NCBI RefSeq assembly: GCF_947623445.1
Contig: NC_135244.1
Span: 20,150,860 to 20,214,859, forward strand
From: Clavelina lepadiformis
Taxonomy: Eukaryota > Chordata > Ascidiacea > Aplousobranchia > Clavelinidae
DNA: 64,000 bases
Direction of reading: 5' to 3'
The notes below the pieces were generated by a model. The model was not told the origin of the DNA, did not search any database, and saw only the letters and a program-made list of their open reading frames with translations. Below are positions 36,031 through 48,300 of this stretch, in pieces. Each line of letters starts with the position of its first letter. The stretch's first letter is position 1. The translations under genes were made by a program, and so were the position numbers.

Positions 36031-38626
36031 ACACCTGTATCAGAAAATAAACTATTTTCTTTTCAGATAACACCAGGCTTAGCACACAATACATTCTCTG
36101 CCACGTCACAAAGGTCCTTGTGATAAATGCTATTCAATATCACACAATATACGCCAAGTCATAGTAAACCTTCGTAGATTTTCGTCTACGCTTGAAGGCA
36201 CGTAAACAAATCATCACAAATGTGCTTCTCTCGCTCTGTTTAAATTGCTTTTTTGTTTCATTTTTATCTTTGTATTGTTTATGAGCATAGGGTTTGTGCC
36301 ATTTACTACATAATTGGCGTGTACGAAAGGGGATTCCCTTGACTTGTTTTCCAGCAAATATCCTACAGTACAGGTTAAGTGTATGTAAGCGGCAGACTAT
36401 TTTAATGCGATTTGGTTAAAACGTAAGTCAAACCATAATCAAAAACTGCGTGGTAGTTTACTACAATGGGCATTCAAAAGCTTGTAAAAAGTGTTTTATA
36501 CATTCTGTCACCAGGTCACGGAGACCACGGTTGTGTTGCTAAACTAAGACTGGTAGGACGGCTTTTCCTGCTCGACAAACCAAATCAAGGTAATAATCAG
36601 CAACTTTAACTAGAGACCTCGTCGAAACAATGTATAGCCTGTAACTATGTGGATAGTCCTTAATGCTTTGTCAGTTCCGGCGTCTTTGTTTCATGAACTC
36701 AACGATCTTTAACTTTGTGATGAAAGAATTATCTTGAACGTAGATCTCTACTGCGTGTTGACCTCTGCAGGGCACAACGTGCACGTTCCTGTGTTTAAAA
36801 ACCTATTCGACTTAGCTTGCACTTGGCTTTCTTCTGTTTACTTCTAGTGCGATTTTCGGCGATGACCTTTATGTCGATTTCTGTGGTGATTTCCATCCAA
36901 GCGCTTAAACCACTCGTCCATGGTCTCTGTGGTAAAGCATAAGTAAAACTTTGCTTTCTTACCAACTGCTTTTTAAATTAGATTGCAGGAGAGTGTAACA
37001 TTCTTCAAATCCCTTATACATTTTATGGGCTAATTGTTTATGGTTAAACGTACATTTATAGCGCATTTATATATTTATATTTTATACCGACGCTTCGGAT
37101 ATCTTTTTTCTGTAAAATTCCATCGTGTCAACAGGCCGGAAAAATACTGAAACTCAAGGCATATTAAAGGGCGCATGCTTGTCACATAGCGACAAGCACC
37201 TCGTATCCATCCATTACCAAATAAAAATGACGTCAGAACACGCGCGTGGAAAGTCCATGTTTGCAAAAAAATCAATCAAAGCTGCATAATTATGGTTAAG
37301 AGCAAACACGAAATTTCAAAGTGCACTTGTCTAATGAAGGAAAGTTCGAGTTGGTGTGGTGCGAACCGCTTCTTTACACGGTTATGCGAATCGTGTAAAG
37401 AGAAACGTATGTATGCTTTAACAACATGTTACAAATATTTGAGAACTGTTATTGTCTACTGCAGTGCGTCGCAGAATTTGCTTTTAATTAAAAGTTAGCA
37501 AAGCTTCATTAGCTAACTATACCATGTTGAGGGTGTGTGATTAGTTAAGCATGTTTTACACGAGAAAACAGTTGTTGAAAGAAATGGGAAAAACTGCAGC
37601 TATTTCTGAAGTGGATATTTACACAGAGTAAATTGCTCAGGCTGAAGGCTTGGTAAACTAGTTTGGAGTCCTAGGGTGGTGCAAAAGGTCAAAGTAAGTA
37701 TAGAAGGATGATGGTACAGTAGTTGCTTTAGTAGCTCACTTTGGCCATGTTTACACGATGTGGTAAGATTTGCCATTTTTTTCTCATAAAACTGTAGACA
37801 AGGTGCACTTTTCGTTTCTGTTTTTTTTGTTTTTTTGTTTTTTCTTTTAGTCAGTTTTACCATTTGGAAAAGCAAGATTGTACTCCAAGTAAGGAAATCG
37901 TGATGTTTTCATTAATTTGGACAAGCATCAAACATCATTTTGTGTAGTTTAGAAAATAACGTATCAGGTATAACCCTATATACTTACTTTCCCCGAGCTT
38001 ATCTTGGAAGCATTCGCAACACTTTCAACCGTAAAGAAAAAAAGAAGTTTTATAGAAAAAAAGCTATTTGAGCTGCTGCGCTAAAATTTTACGACTTTTT
38101 CCAAAATTTACTTCGCTATTGGTTGGGCTAAACCTTTAACGGTTATTTGAATTACTTTTTGCTGAATTATAAATTTCTTGTAAGCACGCAATTAATTTTA
38201 CGGTGCTTACCGATTTTGACCGTTTGAGTTTTCCCCATTTTGGATTGCAGAGACAACATCGAACAATATAGAATTGATTTTTTTGTAAAATATTTTTTGT
38301 AAAATCTATGATTAACGACATATAAAAATATGTTTTTAAAACAACTTTGAATTTTTCAATTAATTATGCTTCAATAGAGAAAGAATTCAAACTCCAAGAA
38401 AACCCAAAGATAATGTAGAGTTGAAAATTCTGCTTTACGCAAACAGTTACCTGCATTCCAGCGGTCCTTCTGTAAATAAGTTTTATCATTATTTCTTTCG
38501 CGTTTGTGTGTTCAAAGCACAAATGTACTTGACACCAAGAAAGAACTAATACACTATACGGAAAAATACTTGACTAAAAGTTTATCCAATTTTCCAGGTC
38601 ACATAAGCACGCCAGTCCAATAAATC

Positions 38627-38634
38627 TATAAAAG
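38627..38634 (+). promoter_or_regulatory. TATA box of gene B
   Basis: A canonical TATAAAAG 46 nt upstream of the gene B ATG. It implies a transcription start at or just after TTTTTATAG (38641-38649) and a very short 5' UTR. Confidence 0.55.
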
Positions 38635-38672
38635 TCTTTGTTTTTATAGATGTTATAGAAGCAAGATTTACA

Positions 38673-39497
38673 ATGAACAAAAAAGTATTTTCGTTTTTAG
38701 CTATTTTTTTGTTTATATGTTCTTCCATCAGTGAGACAAGTAAGTAAAGTTACGTTGAATAATTATACCCACGATTAAAAGCTCATTAAATATTTATTTT
38801 AATTTAAACACAAGACAAATGCTTAGAGACTTTTTTATAGAAAGATCTCGCCATATCAAGAAACCCCGTTTAAAAGTTTGGTGTATCCATCTAAAGAACT
38901 TTGTTGGAATTTGTAATCGGAGAGCAGACACGCAGAGATTTTCCGTCAAATGCGGGGCGTTCAAACTCAGTCATATAGGTACGTTTCACAGAGAAAATTC
39001 ACAGAGAAAATTTTGCTTACTTTTTGAAGTTTATCCAATGTTAACAACGAGTTATCCTGTCATTATTAAGTAAACAAATTGGAATCAGTGTTCTTTATAA
39101 AGCATAAGGACGCCCAGCACTGCCCAGTAATCGACTAGTATAGATTAAAAGCAGTGAGAGTATAAATGATACAAAAATGAATATTTATTAGATATTTACG
39201 TTTGTCTGACCAGTAGGAAGTCTGTATGGTTTTTAAGTCTTTACAGCTTTGCAATTTTTAAACGTTGCAATAATGAAAATGAAACTTACTCGGAAGAAAA
39301 TACGTAATTGCGTGGACACCAGTATCAACTTTGTATGAAGCATAAATGTAAAGCGGTGATGATTAACATGATAACTTCAGATCAAATAACTTCAAATAAA
39401 ATGCGTAAAATTCTTTTCAGCTTTGATGTGCAACCGATGTCGAGCACCTCACGGGATTTGTTCGGAAAATATAAAACTCTTTAGTGTTTTCTCATGA
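38673..39497 (+). CDS. Gene B: secreted six-cysteine peptide, 3 exons, 93 aa
   Basis: Exons 38673-38739, 38841-38978, 39421-39497; both introns phase 1; 282 nt, 93 aa. The signal peptide is MNKKVFSFLAIFLFICSSIS. The mature part has the same frame of residues as gene A: VWC-x9-IC-x12-CGAF, then ALMCNRCR-x5-C. Exons 1 and 2 have exactly the same lengths as in A (67 and 138 nt), so A and B are a recent duplicate pair in the same orientation about 7 kb apart. AATAAA lies at 39828-39833. The protein is basic, and its function is unknown. The last residues after C6 differ from A, as expected for a less constrained tail. Confidence 0.85.
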
Positions 39498-42400
39498 GAC
39501 CTATAACAAGTTTCGTGATGTTTAATACCTAATAACATCAAAGAGTGGTTGTAGATATATATATTTGCCATTTTTTCGTCTCTTTCTGTTGTTTTTTTAT
39601 ACATTGCTTCTTTCCATTATTACATGTTTTTTATATGTCATCTTCTTTGTGCTTTATACAAACCGTTGCTGTCATTAACTAACTCGTTTTCAACAGCTGA
39701 TATATGCTGGTTACTGGTGGGCGTAATAATGTTAACCGTGAGGTGAAGATTTTCACGCAAATTTAATTTGGTGTCTTTCGTAGGGAAACAGAAATCAATG
39801 TAGTCAAGATTTGCAATTTCTATATGAAATAAACTTTTTAAAGCGCAGTAGCTTTGAGAGGACTTTTGTCAGCACCTTTCTTCACCAACGCATTGCAACG
39901 CTCGTCAGATACACGTATAATATGACATTGTAAACACTTGAGCAACTGTTAATTACCGGACGAAGTTCGGAATGCGTACTTTTCAATGTCATTCACCACT
40001 CTGAAATCGTCATTTAATTTTAAGCGATTTAATTTGGATAAGTTACTCAGAAAGTATAATCTTTGCTCGAACGATTGAAAGCATTCGGCGACTTTTAAAG
40101 TGAATATTTGTTGAAGCTAGGGTCATCACATTGACCTGTTACAATTAATTACCACTAATGTTACAATTTTCTTTCCAAAACCTTTTCGGGATTTCTGGTT
40201 TAAAAACTTTGACGTACACTGTCTGATATTATAGCGTCTATCCAATGCAAATCGAAGCTCAATAACGGCCGTAAATTTTTTTCTTTTCTTTATTTGAAAC
40301 AACGATAAATGTTTTTAAAGGTTGATGAAAGTCACTTTTAACAATTAAGATGTCAAGGTAACTTTCGTATATTCTCACGGGAAAAGAAAGCTTTAAAGCC
40401 TATATGCAATTGTTCCAGTTGGTGTATTGTTTATACTTGGTGTGTCCTTACGTCGATGTAGCGACGAACCGTAAAATTGGCTTTGATGTTACTGGCCTAG
40501 AATTTATAGAACATAATAATCCCTCTATCGTTCGTAACAAGCACTTAGTTAGTTGCAACGAAACAAGTATATTAAATGCATCCAGTTATTTGAAAATGAT
40601 CTTTCGTCATCGATTAACAGCATTTTGACTTGTAACTTAGATTGTTTTGACATGTCCAATCTACACAAACCAAAACTGAAATTGTGGCGACGGTGAGTCA
40701 TTGAATGTAGATTGCGATCTTAATTATATATACGCTTTGTCAACACCAAGTAGTCAACTTTGTTGTATACTGCATTGCGGTTCTGTATTTCATTGCAGTG
40801 TCATTATATAGTAGCACGATAAATGTTGTTGATGAGCTTCAACTCAAAACCAAACAGCAGACATTCACAAGCTCTATTCAAGCTTAAAAGAAAATAAGAG
40901 TGAAACCGCCTAGATTTTAAAGGGTTTATGTTGACCTTCGATTTCCCGGGAGATTAGGCAAAGTTTTTCATTTGATAATCGCTTTCTCGAAAACAGCGTA
41001 CAAATTTGTTTGTTCTAATGTTTGACCGGACACGTAAGTTTCGGAGGGCAATATTCCAGCACAAAATGTCCTTTGAAACAAACATCTCCATCGCATCGTA
41101 GCGTGAAAGAGAAAATGCCAGTCATTTTGATACAAAATATATTTCGATGAAAATTTTCTGACCGATTGCGAATGCTACGAAAATATCCGCCCGTTAAACA
41201 TTTAAGGTCGATTTTATACTTAAGCTGAGGCAGCAAGATCGAAAGCAGATTTGTAACTCGGACAGGAATTGTCGGGCCGACCTCGGGCTCAATTTTGAAT
41301 AAAAATTCGGGTCAGATTCAGTCAGGTTATTTCAACATTCTGCCACACTTGCGACCTAATTTCACTTTCTTCACACGAATGCGCATGCGTACAGAGTGCT
41401 AAAACTACCCGCAGAGAGCAAAGTGCAACTAAGGAAAGGATGACATCAAAAGATGACTTTGATTTATTCAGTAAATTTAACTTAAAGGCCTATTATAGGA
41501 ATTCAAATTAATTTTCGGTTTCTGGTTACCAATATAAGGTCCGTTTAAAACTCTGGTATATACAGTGCAAACTATCTACACTTCTACTATATAAAAGAAC
41601 TGGTAGATAAGTAAATATCTGAACAAATTTTCATTAGCGTGTGACCTAATACCATAATGATACTTCGACAACGCGCATCTGTTGTACATATTATATACAC
41701 GCAACATGTTTTGTGCGCAACATCGCCAATTTTGTTCTAAACTGTATATTCCGTGTACTTTATTCAAAAAGTCAAAAGCATTGCAACGCAGGCTATTAGG
41801 GCACTATAAAAACGTTATCAAGGTGAAACATAAAATTTCATGATGCTGATCTAAGATAAGGACAAAAACGTGAGTATCAGCTGCACCGTCGCGAACTTTG
41901 ACAGCCTGCTGTTTATGTCTTGTAAAGATGCCCATCTCAAGATAATGGTTAAACACTTCTAGGAAATCTTCATGTTTTTTTTATTTACTTTTAAAGTAAA
42001 TATTTGTGCAGTATTTGAGCTGCAATATACGCAGGTGGGCTTATGTGGTGTATAGGCGGTTTTAATATATGCTAAATGGAATGGGGGTGACTCTGCAACT
42101 TGATGATAGACCAACTGCACTCCATACTTGCAAGAAATTTGCTGCATGCAGCAATTCATCATTTATTTGCTGTATTTGTGAAGGCGACCACAGTCTTTTC
42201 CGTCAACTCGCTAGAACTATCTATATACAGCCATTGACAAGCACGAACTATTATTAAAACACGTCATTGCTTGTTGGGCAATGGTCATATCTACATTAGT
42301 AGGTATATTTTACAGGTTATAGAGTGTGTTGCGTATAACTATGTCTTTTAGTAAATCTACTTTTAAGCATCTATACAAGACATGCAAATTCCGTCATCAG

Positions 42401-43883
42401 CCGTGTATGCTTTTTTAAATTATATCGGTGTGTTTGTAATAAGTGTGAACTATACTGAATGAGATGCACACCTTTTCTTGTTATTAATTTTTCATCTATG
42501 GCGCATTGAATGCAAACATAACTATATCACCTCCTGTCATAGAAAGGATTCTTACGCAATAAAACTAGTCGACTGTCTATAAATTAATTTAACTCACAGC
42601 AACCTCACCTGAAAATACTATTGATATATTAATAAGCCGCGTTAACCACCGAATTTTAACGTCATGTTATACCAATGAAATTCTTTGGTATTGCTTGTGA
42701 GAGCGCTATATTTAGACGTAATAGCTTTACGATTTGTTTACAAAATGTGTGTTGCCAATATTAATATACTACCTTGAGGGTATTTCTTTTATGATGCGAA
42801 TTTAAACTCTGAGTCGTATAGGCGTGTATACATATATATTTGGCCATTAGCGTATTTTATGTAATTTGAGCCCGTATATAATATAGATTAAAATATATCA
42901 AAGAGAATTGTTTGTATACATTTTATCCTGACAAAATCTGGGCCGTATTTAACTGGTTTTACAAGGTTAGTTGTAAGCCAGAAATTACAAACCTATTAGC
43001 TTTATGGAAAATTGTCAGTTTTACGACCACCAACAGGCTGGCTACAGCACACCAGTAACATCAATCAGTGCCACCAGCAGTTATAGTAACCTACATTGGT
43101 ATTCCGTAGTTCCTTTTACATCATACACGTGACCTGACTCCGACACATTTTAGGGAGTTGATCTTCTCAAGGGCCAATGTCTCCTATTCGTTTTGGCCTT
43201 GGCAAGGTTATGGCACAGTGGTGATTTCAATGAAATCGGTGACTTTTGTGCCAACGGCCAAGTCGCTAAACTTTATCGGACATTTTAATTTCTGTTAATT
43301 AACGAATTGATAAACTTGACCCAGATATGTTAAGTTTGTTATGTATCTGCCATAAGCTTATTTTTGCAATGACTGTGTCAGTATACTGTCAGGAAACCGA
43401 TTTGAGAAAAATCTGATATCCGAGAAAACTAACGTAAAAAGGTGCCTGTTAATGTTGATGGTGTCAGGTGCCAATAGGGTATGTTTATTTCATGGTCGTT
43501 TTTGGCTCACCGGCAATTCTTCTTACGATTTTCCGCTAAATTCTTACGTTAAACGATTTTGTAACTGACTATATTTGATCACATAGTATTTATTAATTAT
43601 TGATTTATTATAATTATTCGCTGTATTTACATCGCATGCTTCGAGACACCTTAAATAGGCTGTGACTATCGTAATACGTCACCGTCATACGCTACACGTT
43701 TAATAAAAGAAATCTTGCTTTTTCTTCATATTGGCTGATTCCATCTGAAATAATGTTTGATAAGATGTGCTGGAGTTGGGTGGAGTCCACACGGAGAGAC
43801 CAGAGCTCATTGTCCGATGCTTTTGTGCTTCAGGTTTCTTATTTGATGAAGCGTTTGATAAGGAATCTGGCCTGCCCAGTTCC

Positions 43884-43955
43884 GTATACTGTCTACTGTA
43901 TGGATCAAGTATACTGCGACATATTAAAGTATACTGTCTACTGTATGGATCAAGT
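43884..43955. repeat. 27-bp direct repeat
   Basis: GTATACTGTCTACTGTATGG plus seven more bases occurs at 43884-43910 and again, identical, at 43929-43955 (period 45 bp). The spacer also begins with part of the same motif (GTATACTG). Confidence 0.9.
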
Positions 43956-44554
43956 CGTAGGCGCAAGCAAAATTGTCTTGATATACCGGCGGATAATTAT
44001 TCCACCCGCTCATTAAATCCAATTTAGCTTGAAACGGAAATGTCCGCAAACACTCCGGCAGAAAAACGGCCTCTGAAAACATCGTTTGCGAATACTCTCA
44101 AGGTGTGGCGAAATACCGTAAATAATCAATTTCAGCCTTATAGTCACACATATATGTCAAATATTTATGCTAATAAGGAGATTTAGCAAACCTAAGGAAT
44201 GTACAGACTTGCAGTTTATACTTGGACGTACACTTGTTTCCAATCGACTTCGATTTGTATGTACAGCAAGAATTAAGGTCTCACTGAAACTTTTACAAAT
44301 AAGGCTCCTGACAAATCAGGCTTAACTCTGCAAGAAATATGAGATGAACGAAACTTGCTGAAAACGTGAATGCGTAGCTTTGGTTTTAACATCAGTACAC
44401 AGCATTGATGGAAAGCCATGGGAAGCAGACCTCAACCTTCAGTCATGATTTATCTTTTTCGTTCGTTTCTTTGTCACCTCCAGGTATGGATTATAAAACT
44501 GACTCAACAAATAAAGGCTTATGACAAGAGTTGGCATTGTAGTCGGGTTATAAT

Positions 44555-44715
44555 GGAAACTCATTAAAAACGGTATTTATATACGGCTTGATCGTGACTG
44601 TTGAAGATTGTATTTTTGAACATTTGATTGCCACTTTGAGTCATTATAAGCGTCGAATCATGCCTATACAGTGTGGGCTGTACCATGCCTAATTTGTCAT
44701 TTTTAATGAGTTTCC
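44555..44715. repeat. Inverted repeat, possible MITE
   Basis: GGAAACTCATTAAAAA at 44555-44570 is exactly reverse-complementary to 44700-44715. The 161-bp unit has no coding capacity and may be a small transposon remnant. I could not identify a target duplication. Confidence 0.5.
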
Positions 44716-45392
44716 GCTTACAAATTTTGCAAGTAATCAGTTAACCAGACAGCCAACTTTAGCGGTAATGCTGGCAAGAGAATCAGAACGAAATCAGACC
44801 ACGACAAATTCGAGAGCATGATTCAACAGATAAGCTAAAGCATGCCCGTCTCTACACTTTGACACACATGCGTCATCGCATAAATCAGATTATGTCAGGT
44901 CATGAGATGGTTACAGCAAATCTTCTTTCTCGTTTTTATGTAGAAGCTGTATGTGAAGCTATAATAGCTTTCGTTACAACGCTGGCACACACTTGTTGAT
45001 TGAACCATCAGTTTGCAATGTTGGCCATAAGTCTTAACATAGCCCAACTATTCAAACCTATGTGTGCAATATACATGTAGTTTGGAGGGAAATGTCCATA
45101 TCCAAGCAACATTATTTATCGCAGTAAGTTCGTTTACTTGTTTAATTCGTAAATTCGTTCTCACCAACCAATACAGCACAGTTCGTGACCTTTGTTGCTC
45201 CTATTTTGGTTCTTCACGTAGGTCGTGCAGACGACTCAATTACTTCGCAGACAGTACACGTTTTCGCCCATTTGTGTCACCCTAAACCCAAGTGAATAGA
45301 CATTTTGTTTGTTCTGTATATTCTTGCATCATCTTTTTCGAACGCATACCAGTGTTATCATATCATGTTATCATGTTATCATATCATACCAT

Positions 45393-48300
45393 AGGGGGGA
45401 GAGACAAGCACCTTCACGTGGTCCCCCCTGTCAGTAACATATCTAACAAGAAGATATGCGAAGCGAAGTTTGTCAAAACCGAGCAATTACCCAGACCAGA
45501 GTTCAGCGCAGAGTGGCGAGGGAAACGCCCTTCCCAGGGCGCGGCAGCTTCTCTGTCGAAAAGTACCGTAGACCCACCGTCCTGCAGCTGAACACCGAGG
45601 GCATCACCGCCAGCAAGATCAGCGTCATAGAACACCTGGCCAACAAACATCAAGCCCTCATCATCGTCCTCCAAGAGACCCACTGCACATCTATGGATAA
45701 GTTGGTAATAACCAATTTCACACTCGCAGGCGCAATCCCCAGCAGGAAACACGGCCTCGCCACGTTTGTCCATGATCAACTGAGCTGGACCCTAGAAGAC
45801 CAATCCCCAGCTCATTCGGAGCTCGAGTGGCTTTGTGTAGACATAACAGGCTACAAGATCATCAATATCTACAAGCCCCCACCCTTGCGACTTACACCAT
45901 CAGCCATACCAGTGTTCCCCCACCCCAGCCTCTACATTGGTGACTTCAATAGCCACCACACGGACTGGGGCTACAAAACAACCAACAACGATGGAGAAAG
46001 CCTGGCTGCCTGGACAGCCAATAACAACCTCACCCTACTACACGATCCTAAGGGTGCTGCTAGCTTCTTCTCCGGGCGTTGGAACACTGGTACAAACCCA
46101 GACCTGGCATTCGCAAGTATGGGCTCCGATTGTCGACACCCGCACAGACGCGTGCTAGAGAAGTTCCCAAGGTCCCAACATCGACCCTCGCTTGTCACGG
46201 CCCCCAAACTCGCACTGCCTGTTCCGAGCAAGCGGGTTAAGCGTTGGAACTTCAGAAAGGCCGACTGGAAACGCTACGGCTTCCATACAAAAAAAGCCGC
46301 GAAGCGTCTACCTCCGCCACACACCATCCACGTGGACGAAGCCTACCAGGACCTCTGCGACGCAATAACATCTGCGGCAAAAAAATCCATCCCCCGCGGC
46401 CGTCGGAAGATCTACATACCGTGCTGGGATGAGGAGTGCCAAAGCCTCTACTGCGACTTCCTTGATGCCCCTCAGGGCGACGACACCAACACATCAGCCA
46501 CAGTCTTACTAGAAAGGCTTGATCAAAAGAGGAAGCTCCGCTGGACGGAGGCTGTCGAGTCAATCGACTTCACACACTCTAGCCGCACAGCATGGAGAAC
46601 ATTGAACAATCTCACTGGCAGGTCACGAGGATCTCGTCAACAATGCCCTGTCTCGCCTAATGCCATCGCGACACAACTTGTGAAGAACGGGACGTTTAAA
46701 ACGAGAGACCGTGAATCAGACAGGTCCGTCCTTCAGGAAATGACGGACCTCTGGAAGGTGCCAACATCACACGCAGACAATATCCCCGGCGACTTCACTA
46801 CGGAAGAATTCGTCGCCGCCCTCCAGCACATAAAGCCAGGTAAAGCTCCGGGCCTTGACCATCTATGTCCGGAACTAATACTCCACGCTGCTCCCGCCCT
46901 GAAGTCCTGGTTAAAAGACTTCCTTTCCTGCTGCATGCGCCACCTGCGCATTCCTAAAATCTGGAGAAGAGCCCTCGTGGTTGCAGTCCCTAAGCCGAAG
47001 AAGCCCCCAGGGGATCCAAAGAGCTACCGTCCCATCTCCTTGCTCTGCATCCCCTTCAAGATCCTCGAAAGACTCATCTACGCCCGTGTCGAACCGATAA
47101 TAGACCCACAGCTCCCTCGTGAACAAGCTGGCTTCCGACACGGAAGATCAACCGTAGACCAGGTCACACTTATGACCCAAGACATCGAGGACAGCTTCTC
47201 AGCTAAGAAGAAGGCCGGCGCCGTGTTTGTTGATCTCACGGCTGCCTATGACACCGTGTGGCATACCGGTCTCACCTGCAAACTACTCCGTCTACTTCCT
47301 GACAGGCACATGGTCCGCATGATCATGGAACTTGTACAAAACCGTAGTTTCACCCTCACCACCGGCAGCGGCCCACGAAGTAGACTACGCCGACTCAGAA
47401 ACGGCGTCCCACAGGGCTCCGTCTTGGCTCCCCTCCTGTTCAACACATACACCTACGATCTGCCCAGCACCACCTCCAAGAAGTATGCCTATGAAGAGGA
47501 CCTGGCACTCCTGCATTCTGCCGGAGACTGGCAGTCGATGGAGAGGCACCTTAGCCAAGACATGCAAACACTAACAGCATATCTCCAGAAATGGAAGCTG
47601 CAGCTCAGCAAGGCAAAGACAGTGTCGGCGGTCTTCCACCTCAACAACAAAGAAGCACAGCGTGAGATAAACATCACTATTGATGGGGAAACCCTGCCCT
47701 ACAGAGCCGAGCCCACTTACCTCGGCGTGACCTTGGACAGGGCACTCACGTATCGTCGACACTTGGAGTTACTGCGCAATAAACTATCTGCGCGCGTCGC
47801 ACTCCTAAGGCGGCTGGCGGGCTCAGGTTGGGGGGCCGGCGCAAAAACCCTACGCACAGCCACCCTGACACTTGTCCACTCCACCGCCGAGTACTGCGCA
47901 CCAGTGTGGTGTCGTAGCTCCCATACCCGCCATATCAACACCGCCATCAACGACGCGCTGCGTATTGTGACTGGTTGCCTGCGTCCCACTCTAACGGACT
48001 ACCTACCAATCCTTGCAGGCATCCAACCTGCTGAGCTACGCCGCAAAGGAGCCATGATTTCTCTCGCCCGCCGCGCCTTGGACCCTAAACATCGTCTCCA
48101 TACCTCACTCCAGCGACCACCACCTGGAAAGCAGCGACTGAAATCAAGACACCCCTTTGTGCCGGCCGCACAACAGCTACTCAGTAGCGCAGAAGACCTT
48201 GGACTAAGTGCGGCGCACTGGACGAACCACATGTGGAGCACAGAGTGGCACAACAACTCCTTCAGACTCTGTGACTTCATAACCGACGCCGACCCAAACC

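Larger units (their letters stand above)
32644..38626. other. Interval between genes A and B
   Basis: About 6 kb without a confirmed gene. It contains a probable hAT MITE (33688-33877), a 19-bp minisatellite (34113-34278) and a possible LTR-element primer-binding site near 35969. A possible decayed cysteine-peptide exon pair lies at about 34755-34976 (reads NWCVSKVY, then after an acceptor VTCIETV). The other ORFs are short and unrecognised. Confidence 0.5.
39498..45382. other. Interval between gene B and the retrotransposon
   Basis: No supported gene in 5.9 kb. Short ORFs occur; one at 40404-40628 starts with a hydrophobic stretch (MQLFQLVYCLYLVCPYVDVA) but has no homologue I recognise. It contains a 27-bp direct repeat (43884-43910 and 43929-43955) and a 16-bp inverted repeat pair around 44555-44715. 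Confidence 0.5.

Noticed and set aside
37292..37498. Cysteine-rich ORF (KCTCLMKESSSWC, LCESCKEK)
   Set aside because: Spacing C-x8-C-x9-C-x2-C does not match the family, there is no signal peptide, and the donor inside it is unsupported.
40404..40628. ORF with signal-like start MQLFQLVYCLYLVCPYVDVA
   Set aside because: No second exon, no cysteine framework and no promoter; chance hydrophobic ORFs are common in AT-rich DNA.
41015..41236. Minus-strand ORF with seven cysteines (RCDGDVCFKGHF)
   Set aside because: One C-x12-C coincides with the family, but the remaining spacing, signal peptide and introns do not.
43700..44027. Three overlapping ORFs with a repeated TVYCMDQV / DPYSRQYT block
   Set aside because: The repetition comes from the 27-bp direct repeat, and both strands are open through it; no coding evidence.
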